Assembly (NCBI GenBank): GCA_035606665.1
Contig: DATNEY010000026.1
Span: forward strand, 1-64,000
Length of the DNA: 64,000 nucleotides
Source: DASUGC01 sp035606665
GTDB taxonomy: Bacteria > Acidobacteriota > Vicinamibacteria > Vicinamibacterales > SCN-69-37
Direction: 5' to 3'
In this document: positions 48,774 through 57,339 of the stretch, in pieces
Layout of the letters: each line of letters opens with the position of its first letter
How positions within the stretch are numbered: the stretch's first letter is position 1
Translations under genes and position numbers: made by a program
The notes under the pieces: model-generated
Seen by the model: only the letters and a program-made list of their open reading frames with translations
Database searches by the model: none
What the model was told of the DNA's origin: nothing

Positions 48774-49528
48774 TGGCGGCCGCAGAACTCACCGTCGTCA
48801 AGATCGGCGGCTCGGTACTAAACGGCCTTCCGGCCTACACCGCTGCCGCATCGTTTCTCGCGCGGGAAGCAGCGAGTGGTCACACGAAGCTCGTCGCTGT
48901 CGTCTCCGCGGAGTACGGGCACACGGACGCGCTCGCCAAGGAGGCGACGGCGGTGGCCGGCCAGCCGGATGCCGCCATCCAGGACCTGCTCTGGTCAACA
49001 GGCGAGCTACGCTCGGTGGCGCTTCTGACGCTCGCGCTCAAACAAGCCGGCGTGAGTGCGACCGGACTCAACGCGCACGAGACCGGTCTGCGCGTGGCTC
49101 AGGCAGGCGGCTCGATCGCGCTCAACGACATTTCCCTGCGCGCCTCGCTCGCGCGCCACACCGTCGTCGTCGTGCCGGGTTTCCTGGCGACACGTCGTCA
49201 GCAGCTCGTGACGCTCGGCCGCGGCGGCTCGGATCTTTCGGCTGTCGTCCTGGCATCCGCCCTTCGCGCCGGTCGCTGCGTGCTCATCAAGGACGTCGAC
49301 GGCTACTTCACCGACGATCCGGCGACGAATTCCGACGCCGAGGCCATCGCCGCGATCGACTACGCGCGAGCGATTGCAATGGCAGACGATGGGTGTCCGC
49401 TGGTTCAGCGAGACGCACTCATCGCCGCACACAACGCGAAGGTGCCGCTGGTCGTTCGCAGCTTTTCAGGAACAGGAACGCTCGTCACATCCAACTCAGG
49501 GCGCGCTGCCGTGCCCGCTGTCGCTTAG
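48773..49528 (+). CDS. Aspartokinase catalytic domain protein (no ACT domain)
   Basis: 251 residues. The amino-acid-kinase fold starts with TVVKIGGSVL and includes VSAEYGHTDALAKEA, STGELRSVALLTLAL and LGRGGSDLSAVVLASALRAG (aspartokinase GRGGSD-T/S block) and IKDVDGYFTDDPA. The usual C-terminal ACT regulatory domains are absent, so allosteric inhibition by lysine or threonine is not expected; control by the SAM-I riboswitch may replace it. A homoserine kinase-like role cannot be fully ruled out. Coupled to hom by one-base overlap. Confidence 0.83.
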   Translation: MAAAELTVVKIGGSVLNGLPAYTAAASFLAREAASGHTKLVAVVSAEYGHTDALAKEATAVAGQPDAAIQDLLWSTGELRSVALLTLALKQAGVSATGLNAHETGLRVAQAGGSIALNDISLRASLARHTVVVVPGFLATRRQQLVTLGRGGSDLSAVVLASALRAGRCVLIKDVDGYFTDDPATNSDAEAIAAIDYARAIAMADDGCPLVQRDALIAAHNAKVPLVVRSFSGTGTLVTSNSGRAAVPAVA

Positions 49529-49537
49529 TAAATGTAG

Positions 49538-49557
49538 GCCGGGGCTTCAGCCCCGGC
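49538..49557. repeat. CTTCAG-core hairpin repeat, copy 4
   Basis: GCCGGGGCT (49538-49546) pairs perfectly with AGCCCCGGC (49549-49557) around TC. It sits in the 50-bp gap inside the methionine operon, between the aspartokinase stop and the ribosome site of the next gene. Confidence 0.75.
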
Positions 49558-49578
49558 ATGAGTAGAGGAGAAGAGGAA

Positions 49579-50769
49579 ATGGAGTTCGCGACCAAGACGA
49601 TTCACGCCGGACAGCCGTCGGAGCCCACCACGGGCGCCGTGGTCCCGCCGATCTTTCAAACGACGACGTATGAGCAGGAAGGCCCGGGTGAGCACCGCGG
49701 GTTCGACTACACGAGGACGAACAATCCGACACGGCAGCGGCTCGAAGGCGTGCTGGCGGAGCTCGAGGGCGGCACCGAAGCCGCGGTGTTCGGATCGGGT
49801 CTCGCCGCGGAGCACGCGATCCTGCAGGCGTACCTGAAGCCGGGCGAGGAAATCATCGTGCCAGGGGACGTGTACGGCGGCACGTTCCGCATGCTGCACA
49901 AGGTGTTCGAGCCCAACGGTTGCATCATCAAGCAGGTCGACTTCGCGGATCCCGATCAGATTACGGCGGCACTGTCGCCCGCGACGAAGCTCGTCTGGCT
50001 CGAGTCGCCGACGAATCCACGTCTGCTCGTCTATGACATCGCCGAAATCTGCCGCCGCGCTCACGCCGGCGGGGCCATCGTGGTCGTCGACAACACGTTC
50101 GCGACGCCGTACTTCCAGCGGCCGTTCGACCTCGGCGCCGATCTCATCGTGCACAGCGTGACGAAGTATCTGGCGGGGCATTCCGACGTGATCCAGGGGG
50201 CGGTGATCGGACGCGATCCCGAGGTGTTCGCGCCGGTGAAGTTCCTGCAGAACGCACTCGGCGGCGTGCCGAGCCCGTTCGACTGCTGGCTCACGCTGCG
50301 CGGCCTGCGAACGCTCGAGCTCAGGATGCAGCGTCACGCGGAGAATGCAATTGCCGTCGCAGATGCGTTGTCGAAGCATCCGCGCGTCAAGAAGGTGTAC
50401 TTCCCGGGGCTGCCGAATCACGCCGGCCACGACATCGCGCGCGCGCAGATGACGGGCTTCGGCGGCATGGTGTCGTTCGAGCTGGACGGCACGGTGGAGG
50501 AGGCGTCAGCCTTTGTGGCGTCGCTGAAGTACTTCGCGCTCGGGGAGAGCCTCGGGGGCGTTCGCTCGCTCGTGTGTCTGCCGTGCAAGATGACGCACGC
50601 GTCGATTCCCGCAGAGACGCGGCACGCACTGGGCCTTTCGGACACGCTGATCCGCCTGTCTCCCGGTTGCGAGAGCCCGAGGGATCTGGTGCAGGACCTC
50701 GTGGCAGGGCTGGATCGCCTCGGTGTTACGAGTGAGGCGGCAGACGCCGTGACGGTCGGCGAAGCCTGA
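49579..50769 (+). CDS. Cystathionine gamma-synthase/lyase family PLP enzyme
   Basis: 396 residues from ATG 49579 (GAGGAGAAGAGGAA upstream). Cys/Met-metabolism PLP fold: FATKTIHAGQPSEPTTGAVV, FDYTRTNNPTR, GSGLAAEHAIL, VVDNTFATPYFQRP, PLP-Lys in HSVTKYLAGHSDVIQGAV, and GESLGGVRSLVCLPCKMTHA near the end. It could act as cystathionine gamma-synthase (methionine synthesis, favoured by the SAM-I operon) or as gamma-lyase; the sequence alone does not decide. A frame upstream to 48409 is read-through of the aspartokinase gene. Confidence 0.93.
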   Translation: MEFATKTIHAGQPSEPTTGAVVPPIFQTTTYEQEGPGEHRGFDYTRTNNPTRQRLEGVLAELEGGTEAAVFGSGLAAEHAILQAYLKPGEEIIVPGDVYGGTFRMLHKVFEPNGCIIKQVDFADPDQITAALSPATKLVWLESPTNPRLLVYDIAEICRRAHAGGAIVVVDNTFATPYFQRPFDLGADLIVHSVTKYLAGHSDVIQGAVIGRDPEVFAPVKFLQNALGGVPSPFDCWLTLRGLRTLELRMQRHAENAIAVADALSKHPRVKKVYFPGLPNHAGHDIARAQMTGFGGMVSFELDGTVEEASAFVASLKYFALGESLGGVRSLVCLPCKMTHASIPAETRHALGLSDTLIRLSPGCESPRDLVQDLVAGLDRLGVTSEAADAVTVGEA

Positions 50770-50816
50770 ACCTGGAACCCTGTGCCCTGAACCGCGCCAG
50801 CGGTGTCCAATACGCC

Positions 50817-52451
50817 ATGCGCTCAGCATGGGTCCTGGTTGCGATCTGTCTGCTCGCGGCGTCCTGCGGGCCGAAGAAGCCCAGCGCCGCTGAAATCGAG
50901 GCCGCTCGGCGGTTGCGGGAAGCGGCCGAGCTGCGGGCGCTCGCGGAAACCAAGACCCTCCAGGGTTGCTACGACTGCCTAATCGAGGCCCGGGGGGCGT
51001 TCGAGAAGCTCGCGGCCGGCGCGGACCGGCCGGCGTTGGTCGTCAAGCTGTTCGAACTCGACCTTCTGATCGCCCTGCGCGAGAAGGAATTGGCGATTGA
51101 CGCCACCGCGACGATAGCCCGGGCTCGGGCGCTCGGAGCGGAGCTTCCGGCGACGGTTGCCGGCGAGCGTTATCTCAAGGCCGTCGAGGCGATGCCTCCC
51201 GACAACACCGGTGTGCCGGTCGCGGCGGATCTTTCGTTCCGGCGATCGAAGATTCCGTACGTCGGCGGGATCGACAACGAGATCGTCTGGCTGCTCGGCA
51301 CTGAGGCTGACACCACGGCGGTCCAGCGTCCAGTCCGTCAATATCTCGCGCTGTCTCTCGATTGTTCCTACTTCAGGCGCGGCCGGCCGGCGGCACAGGC
51401 GCCGCAGGCGGGCCTGGCCGCACTGCCGCAGGCCGCGCGGCAAGTCGTGATGGAGCAGATACCGAAGGACGCGCCTGCGCTGTTGCAGTACCGGGTGGGG
51501 ATTTGCGACCGGCCGAAGAAGGCGCAGCTCGAGGCTGTCCGCAAGGAGGAATCGCGCTTTGCCGAGGCGGCGTATTTTCTCGCGCGCCTCGATATGGGCA
51601 ATGCCAGCGAAACTGGCGCGCCCGCGGCGCGGCTGCTCCTGGACGAAGCCTACGGGCGCTTTCCCAAGTCGCCGGCGGTCACGTATCTCGCCGGCAACTA
51701 CAACCAGCTCATCGGCGACTGCAAGGCGGGGCTGAAGTACTACGACGAAACGATCGCGATTGAGCCCGCGCACGACAACGCGCTGCTCGGGCGCACGGTG
51801 TGCCTCGCGTTTCTCAAGCAGTTCGACGACTCGATTGCGGCGGCGACGCGGATGATCGCCATCCCCTCGTCCAACCTCGCTGATGCGTACTACTGGCGGG
51901 CCTGGGTGCGGCACCACACCAGGGATTACCCGCAGGCCCGCGCGGACATCGACATGGCCAAGAAGATCGTGTCCAACAACGCGATTCACCGGCTGGCGGG
52001 GATCATCGAGCACGATCAGGACGACCTGCTGCCCGCCGACAAGGATCTCGTCACGGCGACGGCAATGACGGATGGCCAGTACGACTGCGTCTCCCGCTGG
52101 TACCTCGGACTCAACGACATGAAGCGCGAGCGCTGGACGAACTCAGCCGCGCACTTCGAGGATTCGATGAACTGCTACGAGCGCGCGGCGCTGTTCGCGG
52201 AGCAGGCGCTGGCGAAGATGGAGGCGCTCAAGGACGTCGATCCTGACTTCAAGGCACGGCAGATCGAGGGCTTCCAGGCGGCGATCAAAGAGGATCGTGC
52301 GCAGCAGTATGCGTCCGCGTTCAACGCGGCCAACCACTACGCCCGTGGCGGCGATCCCGCCAAGGCCAGGCCCCTGCTCGAGATTGCGGCGAAGGACCCC
52401 GCGCTGGACAGCCGCGTCAGCGAGCTGCGCAAACTCCTGGGAATCCGATAG
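50817..52451 (+). CDS. TPR-like lipoprotein
   Basis: 544 residues with a lipoprotein signal (LLAASCGPKK). The body is almost all helical with repeats of the TPR kind (KAQLEAVRKEESRFAEAAYF, ARLLLDEAYGRFPKSPAVTY, GLKYYDETIAIEPAHDNALL, ADAYYWRAWVRHHTRDYPQA). It probably scaffolds protein contacts in the periplasm. A stand-alone gene after the methionine operon (47-bp gap). Confidence 0.85.
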   Translation: MRSAWVLVAICLLAASCGPKKPSAAEIEAARRLREAAELRALAETKTLQGCYDCLIEARGAFEKLAAGADRPALVVKLFELDLLIALREKELAIDATATIARARALGAELPATVAGERYLKAVEAMPPDNTGVPVAADLSFRRSKIPYVGGIDNEIVWLLGTEADTTAVQRPVRQYLALSLDCSYFRRGRPAAQAPQAGLAALPQAARQVVMEQIPKDAPALLQYRVGICDRPKKAQLEAVRKEESRFAEAAYFLARLDMGNASETGAPAARLLLDEAYGRFPKSPAVTYLAGNYNQLIGDCKAGLKYYDETIAIEPAHDNALLGRTVCLAFLKQFDDSIAAATRMIAIPSSNLADAYYWRAWVRHHTRDYPQARADIDMAKKIVSNNAIHRLAGIIEHDQDDLLPADKDLVTATAMTDGQYDCVSRWYLGLNDMKRERWTNSAAHFEDSMNCYERAALFAEQALAKMEALKDVDPDFKARQIEGFQAAIKEDRAQQYASAFNAANHYARGGDPAKARPLLEIAAKDPALDSRVSELRKLLGIR

Positions 52452-52478
52452 GCAATTCGTCAATCAATGGATCGTTGG

Positions 52479-52500
52479 ATCGATCTGTAAATAGATCGAT
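52479..52500. promoter_or_regulatory. Palindromic operator-like site before the cyclophilin gene
   Basis: ATCGATCT-GTAAAT-AGATCGAT, perfect 8-bp arms around 6 bases. A possible -35 (TTGGAT, 52475-52480) and -10 (TACAAT region, 52500-52505) flank it, so the palindrome would lie in the promoter spacer, a typical place for a repressor. Confidence 0.55.
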
Positions 52501-52514
52501 ACAATGTTCTTCCA

Positions 52515-53030
52515 ATGTCTACTCTTGCTCACTTCGAGACCACGCTCGGCAACTTCACCATCGAGCTCTACGACACCAAGACGCCGAAGACCGTCGCCAA
52601 CTTCGTCGGCCTCGCCGAGGGCACGACCGAGTGGACGCATCCCAAGACCAAAGAGAAACACAAGAAGCCGTACTACGACGGCATCATCTTTCACCGTGTG
52701 ATCCAGGGCTTCATGGTCCAGGGTGGCGACCCGCTGGGGGAGGGCTACGGCGGGCCGGGCTACCAGTTCGCGGACGAGTTCCATCCGGATCTGCGTCACG
52801 ACCGCGCCGGCATTCTTTCGATGGCCAATGCCGGTCCGAACACGAACGGCAGCCAGTTCTTCATCACGCTCGGCCCGACGCCGCACCTCGATCGGCGCCA
52901 CTCCGTCTTCGGCGCCGTCGTGAAGGGCATGGACGTGGTCCAGAAGATCGGCGCGACCCCGGTCGGCAAGAACGACCGCCCGGTCACGCCGGTGGTGATC
53001 AACAAGGTGACCATAGAAAGAACACAGTAA
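52515..53030 (+). CDS. Cyclophilin-type peptidyl-prolyl isomerase
   Basis: 171 residues, no signal peptide, so cytoplasmic. The cyclophilin core is complete: HFETTLGNFTIELYDTKTPK, FHRVIQGFMVQGGDPLGEGY (catalytic Arg in FHRVI), ANAGPNTNGSQFFITLG and HSVFGAVVKGMDVV. It catalyses proline cis-trans isomerisation in protein folding. A palindrome overlaps its promoter region. Confidence 0.96.
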   Translation: MSTLAHFETTLGNFTIELYDTKTPKTVANFVGLAEGTTEWTHPKTKEKHKKPYYDGIIFHRVIQGFMVQGGDPLGEGYGGPGYQFADEFHPDLRHDRAGILSMANAGPNTNGSQFFITLGPTPHLDRRHSVFGAVVKGMDVVQKIGATPVGKNDRPVTPVVINKVTIERTQ

Positions 53031-53053
53031 CGACGCGATCGTTCCCGTCGTTG

Positions 53054-54868
53054 CTAACTCTTCAACGTCGGGTGTTTGTCCTTCCACTCCGTCGCCTGCT
53101 CGTACGCGAGCGCCACACGCGCCATCGTCGCCTCGTCATAGAGCTGGCCGGTGAGCATGAGGATGCGCGGCGTCGCCACGGTGTTTGATCCGACGGTCGT
53201 GTTGGCGAAGCCGCACTTCACCGCCATCGCGGGATGGCCGGTCAGGTTCGTCGTTCCGAGGGTGGCGTCGCTGCCGGCTGACAGCAGCACGTCGAACTTG
53301 CTCATGAACGCGTCGAACTGGCGCATCAGGATCGTGCGCGCCCGCATTGCGCGCAGGTACTCGACGGCCGGAACGAACCGCGCGGCGCGGAAGGTGCGGG
53401 GCCATGTGCTGCGCGACGTGCCGCTCTGAAGCAGGTCGGCTTCACCCGATCGCGTCAGCTCGTCGAACGACGCCGCGGCCTCCACCTCGAGCAGGAATCC
53501 GATCTGATTGCCGAGCGTCATGTCCGGGAGATCGACGGGCGTGAGATTCGCGCCGAGCTTCCGGTACGTGTCCAGCACGTCCTTGTACATCTGCCGCTGC
53601 TGCGCGATCTGTTCGGGCGTAGCGCCTCCTCGTCCGCCGCCCGGCGCACCGCCTGCGGGCGCGCCCGCAGGAGCGCCGCCGGCCGGCGCCGCGGGTTCGA
53701 AGCCGCTCCTTACGTAGGCGATCTTGATGCCGGCGAGCGGCAGATCCGGATTCCACTTGAACGCCGCATCCGCGACTGACGCATCATGTGCGTCTGGTCC
53801 GTAGATCGCGTTCAACACGATGACGGCGTCTTCAACGTATCGGCACATCGGACCGAGCTTGTCCATCGTGTTCGAGAGCGCCATCGCGCCGTAGCGGCTC
53901 ACTCGTCCGTACGTCGGCCGCAGGCCGACGACGCCGTTGACCCCGGAAGGCGAGAGGATCGACCCGCGTGTTTCGGTGCCGATGGAGAAGGCGACGCAGC
54001 CGGCGGCGGTCGCCGATCCCGGGCCGGCCGACGATCCTGATGAGCCCTGCGCGGTATTCCACGGATTCTTCGTCTGGCCGCCGAACCAGCGGTCGCCCTG
54101 CGCAAGCGCGCCGAGCGTGAGCTTCGCGACGAGCACCGCGCCGGCGTTGCGAAGCCGCTCGACGACCGTCGCGTCGTAGTCGATCACTTGGCTGACGAAC
54201 GGTTCGCCGCCGAACGTCGTGCGAATCCCCTTCGTCGCCAGCAAATCCTTCGCGCCCCACGGCAGTCCATGCAGCGGTCCGCGATACTTGCCGGCCTTGA
54301 TCTCGCGATCGGCCTGCGCCGCCTGCTCCCGGGCGAGGTCTTCCGTCAGCGTGACGTAGAAGTTCAACGTCGGCTGGTACCGCTTGAGCCGCGAGAGGTA
54401 CATCTCGGTGAGCTCTGTGGACGTGACGAGCTTCCGCTCCACGAGTGCAGCGAGTTTCGAAATCGGCCAGAACGCGACGTCCTCGAGGTTCTCCGGACGC
54501 TTCAGCGTCAGCGGGTGCTTGGTGTACTTCATCGCCGCGCCGGGCGTCGCCGGTCCCTTCGGTTCCTTGCCAGGTAACGCGGGCTTGAAGATCGTCGCCA
54601 GCTCTGTGTCCATCGGAATCGACGACGAGCGCAGTTGCTGGAAGATGCGGAGGCGGTTATTGAGATCCTGCGCGAGCGCGGCCTCGTCCTCGGCGTGAAA
54701 GTCGATGCCCATGATCGACTCGGCCGCTTCGATCGTGTCCGGCTTCACCGGACCGACGGCCGGTCCGCCCTGCTGGGCGTACGCCTTCGCGGCGACGGCG
54801 CCGGCAACGGCGGCGGGGACAGCCTTCAGAAACTTGCGTCGTGACTCGGTGTTGGGTGTCTTGGCCAT
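53054..54868 (-). CDS. Tat-exported amidase signature family enzyme
   Basis: 604 residues. The N-terminus SRRKFLKAVPAAVAGAVAA is a twin-arginine signal. The amidase signature follows: catalytic Lys in GLPWGAKDLLATKG, cis-Ser and nucleophile Ser in GSSGSSAGPGSATAAGCVAF with GTETRGSI, and GLRPTYGRVSRYGAMAL. A Gly/Ala/Pro-rich insert (about 395-425) splits the C-terminal half. It hydrolyses an amide; the substrate is unknown. Its start is 21 bp from the divergent RidA gene start. Confidence 0.92.
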   Translation of the reverse strand: MAKTPNTESRRKFLKAVPAAVAGAVAAKAYAQQGGPAVGPVKPDTIEAAESIMGIDFHAEDEAALAQDLNNRLRIFQQLRSSSIPMDTELATIFKPALPGKEPKGPATPGAAMKYTKHPLTLKRPENLEDVAFWPISKLAALVERKLVTSTELTEMYLSRLKRYQPTLNFYVTLTEDLAREQAAQADREIKAGKYRGPLHGLPWGAKDLLATKGIRTTFGGEPFVSQVIDYDATVVERLRNAGAVLVAKLTLGALAQGDRWFGGQTKNPWNTAQGSSGSSAGPGSATAAGCVAFSIGTETRGSILSPSGVNGVVGLRPTYGRVSRYGAMALSNTMDKLGPMCRYVEDAVIVLNAIYGPDAHDASVADAAFKWNPDLPLAGIKIAYVRSGFEPAAPAGGAPAGAPAGGAPGGGRGGATPEQIAQQRQMYKDVLDTYRKLGANLTPVDLPDMTLGNQIGFLLEVEAAASFDELTRSGEADLLQSGTSRSTWPRTFRAARFVPAVEYLRAMRARTILMRQFDAFMSKFDVLLSAGSDATLGTTNLTGHPAMAVKCGFANTTVGSNTVATPRILMLTGQLYDEATMARVALAYEQATEWKDKHPTLKS

Positions 54869-54889
54869 GGCGCCGGTATTCTATGCCCC

Positions 54890-56008
54890 ATGCAGGAACG
54901 AACGGTGGTCAAGATTGAGGGCACTTCGAACGACGTCGCGAGTCCAGCGGTCAAGGCCGGCGGCCTGATCTTCGTGTCGGCGGTCACCGGGACCAGCGCG
55001 GACGGCAAAGTCGTGGGCCCCGACATCGCGTCGCAGACGAAACAGGCGATCGAGCGCCTGTCCGGCGTCCTCAACGCCGCCGGCTCATCGCTCGCGCAGG
55101 CCGTCAGCGTGAACGTCTACCTCAAACGCGCCAGCGACTTCGAGGGACTGAACGCCGCGTATCGACAATCGTTTGCCGACAAGCCGCCGGTCAGGACGAC
55201 GGTGGTGACCGATTTGGGGCCGGATAGGCTCATCGCACTTTCGGCCGTCGCCGTTCCAGCCGGCGCCGCCCGCGAAACCCTGCATCCCGCGGGCTGGGTC
55301 AAGTCGCCGCGGCCGTATTCATACATTGTCCGGGCCGGCGGTCTCGTCTTCCTGTCGGGACTGGTCAGCCGCCGCGGCACGGATGACACGGCGGTGCCCG
55401 GGTCGGTCAGCCTCCAGACGAAAACCATCCTCGACAACGCGGGCGTGCTGCTGAAGACGGCGGGGCTGTCCTATTCGGACGTGGTCGCGGCGCGCGTGTA
55501 CCTCACCGACGATTCGCTGTTCGAGCAGATGAACGACACGTACCGCACTTACTTCATGGAGGAGCCGCCGGCGCGCGCGACGGCCGTTACCGAGCTCATG
55601 GGCGCCGACTCGTTCGTCGAGATCACGCTCATCGCGAGTGAATCCGGCAAGCAAGTCCTCGGACCGGCGGTGTCGCCGAGCCTGCCGCTGTCAACGGCCG
55701 TGCGCGCGGGCGACCTGCTGTTTCTTTCGGGCGTGCTCGGCAACACCGAGGCGAACGCCAGCGATCTGGCCGCGCAGACGCGCGAGGTCTTCACGCGCAT
55801 CCGCCGCACGCTCGACGGCGCCGGTGTCTCGTTCAGCCACGTCGTCGATAACATCGTCTATCTCAATGACATGTGGCAACAGCGCCACGTGGACGGCGTC
55901 TCCCGCGAGGTGTTTCCCCACGATCCGCCCGCGCGCACCATCGTCGGTGCCCGCCTGGTCGCGCGATCGGCACTCGTCGAAATGATGATGACGGCCGCGG
56001 GCCGGTGA
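54890..56008 (+). CDS. Triple RidA/YjgF domain protein
   Basis: 372 residues made of three consecutive RidA-like domains (about 1-120, 125-250, 255-372). Each has the A-G-G-L/D-x-x-F/L-x-S-G/A-x-x-G start (VKAGGLIFVSAVTG, VRAGGLVFLSGLVS, VRAGDLLFLSGVLG), a middle Y-L block (VNVYLKRASDF, ARVYLTDDSLF, NIVYLNDMWQ) and a Pro-x-Arg loop (PPVRTTV, PPARATA, PPARTIV) that in RidA holds the active-site Arg. RidA works as a trimer of single-domain chains that deaminates reactive enamines/imines; here one chain could form the trimer. Coupled by GTGA to the MATE gene. Confidence 0.88.
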   Translation: MQERTVVKIEGTSNDVASPAVKAGGLIFVSAVTGTSADGKVVGPDIASQTKQAIERLSGVLNAAGSSLAQAVSVNVYLKRASDFEGLNAAYRQSFADKPPVRTTVVTDLGPDRLIALSAVAVPAGAARETLHPAGWVKSPRPYSYIVRAGGLVFLSGLVSRRGTDDTAVPGSVSLQTKTILDNAGVLLKTAGLSYSDVVAARVYLTDDSLFEQMNDTYRTYFMEEPPARATAVTELMGADSFVEITLIASESGKQVLGPAVSPSLPLSTAVRAGDLLFLSGVLGNTEANASDLAAQTREVFTRIRRTLDGAGVSFSHVVDNIVYLNDMWQQRHVDGVSREVFPHDPPARTIVGARLVARSALVEMMMTAAGR

Positions 56009-57339
56009 ATCGGGAACTGCGGCCGCTCGTCGTCCTTGCACTGCCCATCATTCAGGCGGAACTCGGCTGGATGAGCATGGGGCTTGTCGACACGCTGATG
56101 GTCGGATCGCTCGGACCGTCCGCGATCGGCGCCGTCGGTACGGGCTCGATCCTGTTTCTTGCGGTAATGGTGGTCGGCATGGGCACGCTGCTCGCGCTCG
56201 ACACCTTCGTGTCGCAGAACTTCGGGGCGGGCCGCATCGACGAATGTCATCGCTGGCTGTTCGCCGGCCTGCAGCTCGCGGGCGTTCTTGCCGTCGTGCT
56301 CATGGGCCTGACGTTCGGACTCATCGCCGCGCTGCCGGTGTTCGGCCTGCATCCCGACGTGCTCGCGTATCTGCGGCCGTATCTCTCGAGTCTTGTCTGG
56401 TCCACGCCGCCACTGCTCGCCTATGCCGTGTTCCGCCGCTACCTTCAGGCCTGCCACGTCGTCTGGCCGATCACGTTCGCGCTGATCCTGGCGAATCTCG
56501 TGAACGTTGCCGCGAACTGGGTCCTGATTCACGGCCATCTTGGTTTTCCCGCGCTGGGCGTCGCGGGCTCCGCCTGGGCCACGGTGTTTTCGAGAGTGAC
56601 GATGGCCGGGTGGTTGTGGATGACGATCATTTATCGCGAGCGCGACAGGCCGTCGGGACTGCACGATGTGCCGTTCGCGATCGACATGGCCCGCGTCTGG
56701 CGGATTGTCCGTCTCGGCGTTCCGGCGGCGGCGCAGGCACTGCTCGAGGTCGGCGTGTTCGCCGTCGCGACCGCGCTCGCTGCGCGGATCGCGCCGGCCG
56801 CTATCGCCGCGCACAACATCGTCCTGAATATCATCGGCTTCATCTTCATGGTGCCGTTCGGCTTGGGGTCGGCAGCCGCCGTGCGGGTGGGCCACGCCAT
56901 CGGCCGTGGTGATCCCGCTGGCGCGCGATCGGCCGGCTGGATCGCGGTGATGCTGGCAACGGGCGTGATGAGTGCGTCGGCGTTGCTGCTCTGGCTCGCC
57001 CCGGGGCTTCTGATCCGGCCGTTCAGCGCGGATGCCGACGTCATGACGATCGGTATGGGGCTGATGTTCGTCGCTGCGATCTTCCAGCTCTTCGACGGGG
57101 TGCAGGCGGTGGCGACGGGCGCGTTGAGAGGGCTCGGAGATACAAGGACGCCGATGGTCGTGAATCTCATCGGCCACTGGGCCGTCGGCCTGCCGCTCGC
57201 GTACGTCCTCTGCTTCAACTACGGCTGGGCCGCGCAGGGTCTGTGGATCGGTCTGGCTGCGGGCCTGATTGTCACCGGCGGCGTACTCGTGCTGGTCTGG
57301 CACCGGCGCAGCCGTCTTCTGGCACAATCCGGTCTATGA
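56005..57339 (+). CDS. MATE family efflux transporter
   Basis: 444 residues from GTG 56005 (overlaps the RidA stop). Twelve membrane helices in two related halves, typical of MATE: LPIIQAELGWMSMGLVDTLMVG, GTLLALDTFVSQNFGAGR in the N-half and LGVPAAAQALLEVGVFAVAT, GLGSAAAVRVGHAIGRGD in the C-half. It exports drugs or metabolites by Na+ or H+ antiport. Its stop overlaps the M2 peptidase start by ATGA, so RidA, MATE and peptidase form one translationally coupled operon. The minus-strand frame 55858-57327 is a shadow. Confidence 0.94.
   Translation: MNRELRPLVVLALPIIQAELGWMSMGLVDTLMVGSLGPSAIGAVGTGSILFLAVMVVGMGTLLALDTFVSQNFGAGRIDECHRWLFAGLQLAGVLAVVLMGLTFGLIAALPVFGLHPDVLAYLRPYLSSLVWSTPPLLAYAVFRRYLQACHVVWPITFALILANLVNVAANWVLIHGHLGFPALGVAGSAWATVFSRVTMAGWLWMTIIYRERDRPSGLHDVPFAIDMARVWRIVRLGVPAAAQALLEVGVFAVATALAARIAPAAIAAHNIVLNIIGFIFMVPFGLGSAAAVRVGHAIGRGDPAGARSAGWIAVMLATGVMSASALLLWLAPGLLIRPFSADADVMTIGMGLMFVAAIFQLFDGVQAVATGALRGLGDTRTPMVVNLIGHWAVGLPLAYVLCFNYGWAAQGLWIGLAAGLIVTGGVLVLVWHRRSRLLAQSGL

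Noticed and set aside
55858..57327. 489-codon minus-strand frame
   Set aside because: Antisense shadow of the MATE transporter gene, rich in Arg, Asp and His with no domain.
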